Of a stretch of DNA of 7,797 nucleotides, positions 6,687 through 7,797 are shown in pieces. Every line of letters starts with the position of its first letter. Position 1 is the first letter of the stretch. Source of the DNA: Nitrospira sp. (GTDB taxonomy: Bacteria > Nitrospirota > Nitrospiria > Nitrospirales > Nitrospiraceae); assembly GCA_024998705.1 (NCBI GenBank), contig JACOEF010000461.1, positions 1 to 7,797 on the forward strand, given 5' to 3'. The translations under genes were made by a program, and so were the position numbers. The notes beneath the pieces were generated by a model. It worked only from the letters and a program-made list of their open reading frames with translations, ran no database searches and had not been told where the DNA came from.

Positions 6687-7797
6687 TTAGAACTCCTCGT
6701 CCCCTCCCCTCGTGATCTCTTCTTCGACCATCGAGTAGGCCTTCTTCGGCAGGGTAATGGCATTGACCAGCACATCGAAGGCTAACTGGGCCGTGCCTTT
6801 CATGCCCGTCATCAGAGAATCCATGGGCAAATAGCGTAGATTCGGATTGTTCGCCGAGCCCTTCAGTTCAAAGATGGCCGTATCGAATCCCTGCCGATCC
6901 CCGGCCAGCAGGTGGCCGAATAACGGAATGCGTTTCAGCGCCGCAGAATAAGACCCGAGAGGGCTGGTCGCCAATACCATGTCAAACTGGTCCGCCAAGA
7001 TGTCGTAGCGACCCGTCCCGCTGATCTTCAGGATGGGGCTGTCGAGCAGGAGTTCTTTGGCATGGATCACACCGTGACTGATGGAAAATACCACCTTGAG
7101 CCGGTCGAGCGGCAAACCGTCCTTCTCGAGATCCACCTGCCCCTGAAGCACCGCCGGCAGATTCATGACTGATAGCAAGGTGGAGATCACGGGCACGTGA
7201 GACACTCGTCCATCCTCGACTAGGACCTGGATCGGCTGACGACTGGTGATGGAGTCGAGCGCGAGGCCCGTGCGCTCACATTCTGTCTGGAGTTTGCCCG
7301 ACGTCGTGAGCCACCCCGACATCGTGGGTTCTTCCTGGACCAGGGACAGGACGCGATCAATCGGGATCCCGTTCGCACGAAACGTACCCCTGACCTGCTC
7401 CACCCGCCGTCCGTTCGCCCGAACCTTAACTTGGCCGCCGACATGCCCCTCGTTCGTATCGCCGCTGATCCGCTCAACCGTCAACAGACCATGATCCCAG
7501 ACGACCCGGCTGGAAAGACCCGTGACTAAGAACTTCTTGTAGTAGACATGATCGGCAAAAAGAAACATGTCGAGTCTGCCATCCGACCACCAAGTTTTTC
7601 CGCCGGACCCGTCCGTGCCGGGTGCGGACGATGTCTGGCGGGATGGGATGAAGGAGGCCACGTCGATTTGAGATGATTCAATCACCAAACGTACCCTCGG
7701 CGATTCCGCCCACTGCGCGATGGATCCCGAGATACGGAGGTCGCTCGCACCCACATGAAACGTCATGCGCGGGATTTGAATCTTGTCTTGATCGAAC
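6687..7797 (-). CDS. AsmA/YhdP-like protein, C-terminal part (N-terminus beyond the right edge)
   Basis: The frame is open to the right edge. Ten further codons (ending IQIPR) precede the first in-window ATG at 7766 and read on in the same domain style, so that ATG is internal, not the start. The visible 369 residues show the repeated beta-strand pattern of AsmA-family proteins, with phrases such as DLRISGSI, GHVGGQVKV and ILKISGTGRYD. The C-terminal block has DILADQFDMVLATSPLGSY, IPLFGHLLAG and FELKGSANNPNLRYLP, which resembles the AsmA-like C-terminal domain of YhdP/DUF3971 proteins. Family members are anchored in the inner membrane by an N-terminal helix and extend through the periplasm. 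In E. coli, YhdP, TamB and YdbH move phospholipid to the outer membrane. The anchor is not in view. The stop codon lies 25 bases from the convergent BON stop, with no terminator between them. Confidence 0.82.
   Translation of the reverse strand, partial: FDQDKIQIPRMTFHVGASDLRISGSIAQWAESPRVRLVIESSQIDVASFIPSRQTSSAPGTDGSGGKTWWSDGRLDMFLFADHVYYKKFLVTGLSSRVVWDHGLLTVERISGDTNEGHVGGQVKVRANGRRVEQVRGTFRANGIPIDRVLSLVQEEPTMSGWLTTSGKLQTECERTGLALDSITSRQPIQVLVEDGRVSHVPVISTLLSVMNLPAVLQGQVDLEKDGLPLDRLKVVFSISHGVIHAKELLLDSPILKISGTGRYDILADQFDMVLATSPLGSYSAALKRIPLFGHLLAGDRQGFDTAIFELKGSANNPNLRYLPMDSLMTGMKGTAQLAFDVLVNAITLPKKAYSMVEEEITRGGDEEF

Noticed and set aside
1..7797. Defence, mobile-element or biosynthetic system
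   Set aside because: No transposase, integrase, nuclease, toxin-antitoxin pair, tRNA, CRISPR-like repeat or biosynthetic enzyme set is visible; composition and gene style look uniform.

Overview
The window is ordinary GC-rich bacterial chromosome. It holds seven protein-coding genes, two of them cut by the window edges. I see no rRNA, tRNA, mobile element or CRISPR array. Signal peptides, a lipoprotein and an outer-membrane barrel indicate a Gram-negative-type (diderm) bacterium. The mix of an RMD1/DUF155 protein, a DUF481 barrel, a BON lipoprotein and an AsmA-like protein, with base composition around 60% GC by eye, would suit Nitrospira or a relative. That taxonomic guess is from general familiarity and was not tested.

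Layout, left to right. A long minus-strand reading frame of unknown function runs off the left edge (1-1404). Upstream of it on the same strand is a HAD-superfamily phosphatase/phosphomutase (1539-2222). After a 222-base divergent intergenic region come two plus-strand genes: an RMD1/DUF155 protein with a C-terminal membrane anchor (2445-3563) and a DUF481 outer-membrane protein (3804-4829), separated by 240 bases. The DUF481 gene converges, with a 42-base gap, on a minus-strand HI0933/YhiN-type flavoprotein (4872-6191). A 152-base divergent region with a strong GC palindrome leads to a small BON-domain lipoprotein on the plus strand (6344-6661). This converges, with a 25-base gap, on the C-terminal part of an AsmA/YhdP-like protein that runs off the right edge (6687-7797).

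The genes alternate in strand and do not form one operon. Three of the right-hand genes (DUF481, BON, AsmA-like) act in or at the cell envelope, but they are separately transcribed, so a joint role is only a suggestion. The most useful result is the 468-codon open frame at the left edge. It has a good ribosome-binding site and no recognisable family, and a scan that requires a stop codon inside the window would miss it. I found no convincing evidence of a novel defence, mobile or biosynthetic system here.
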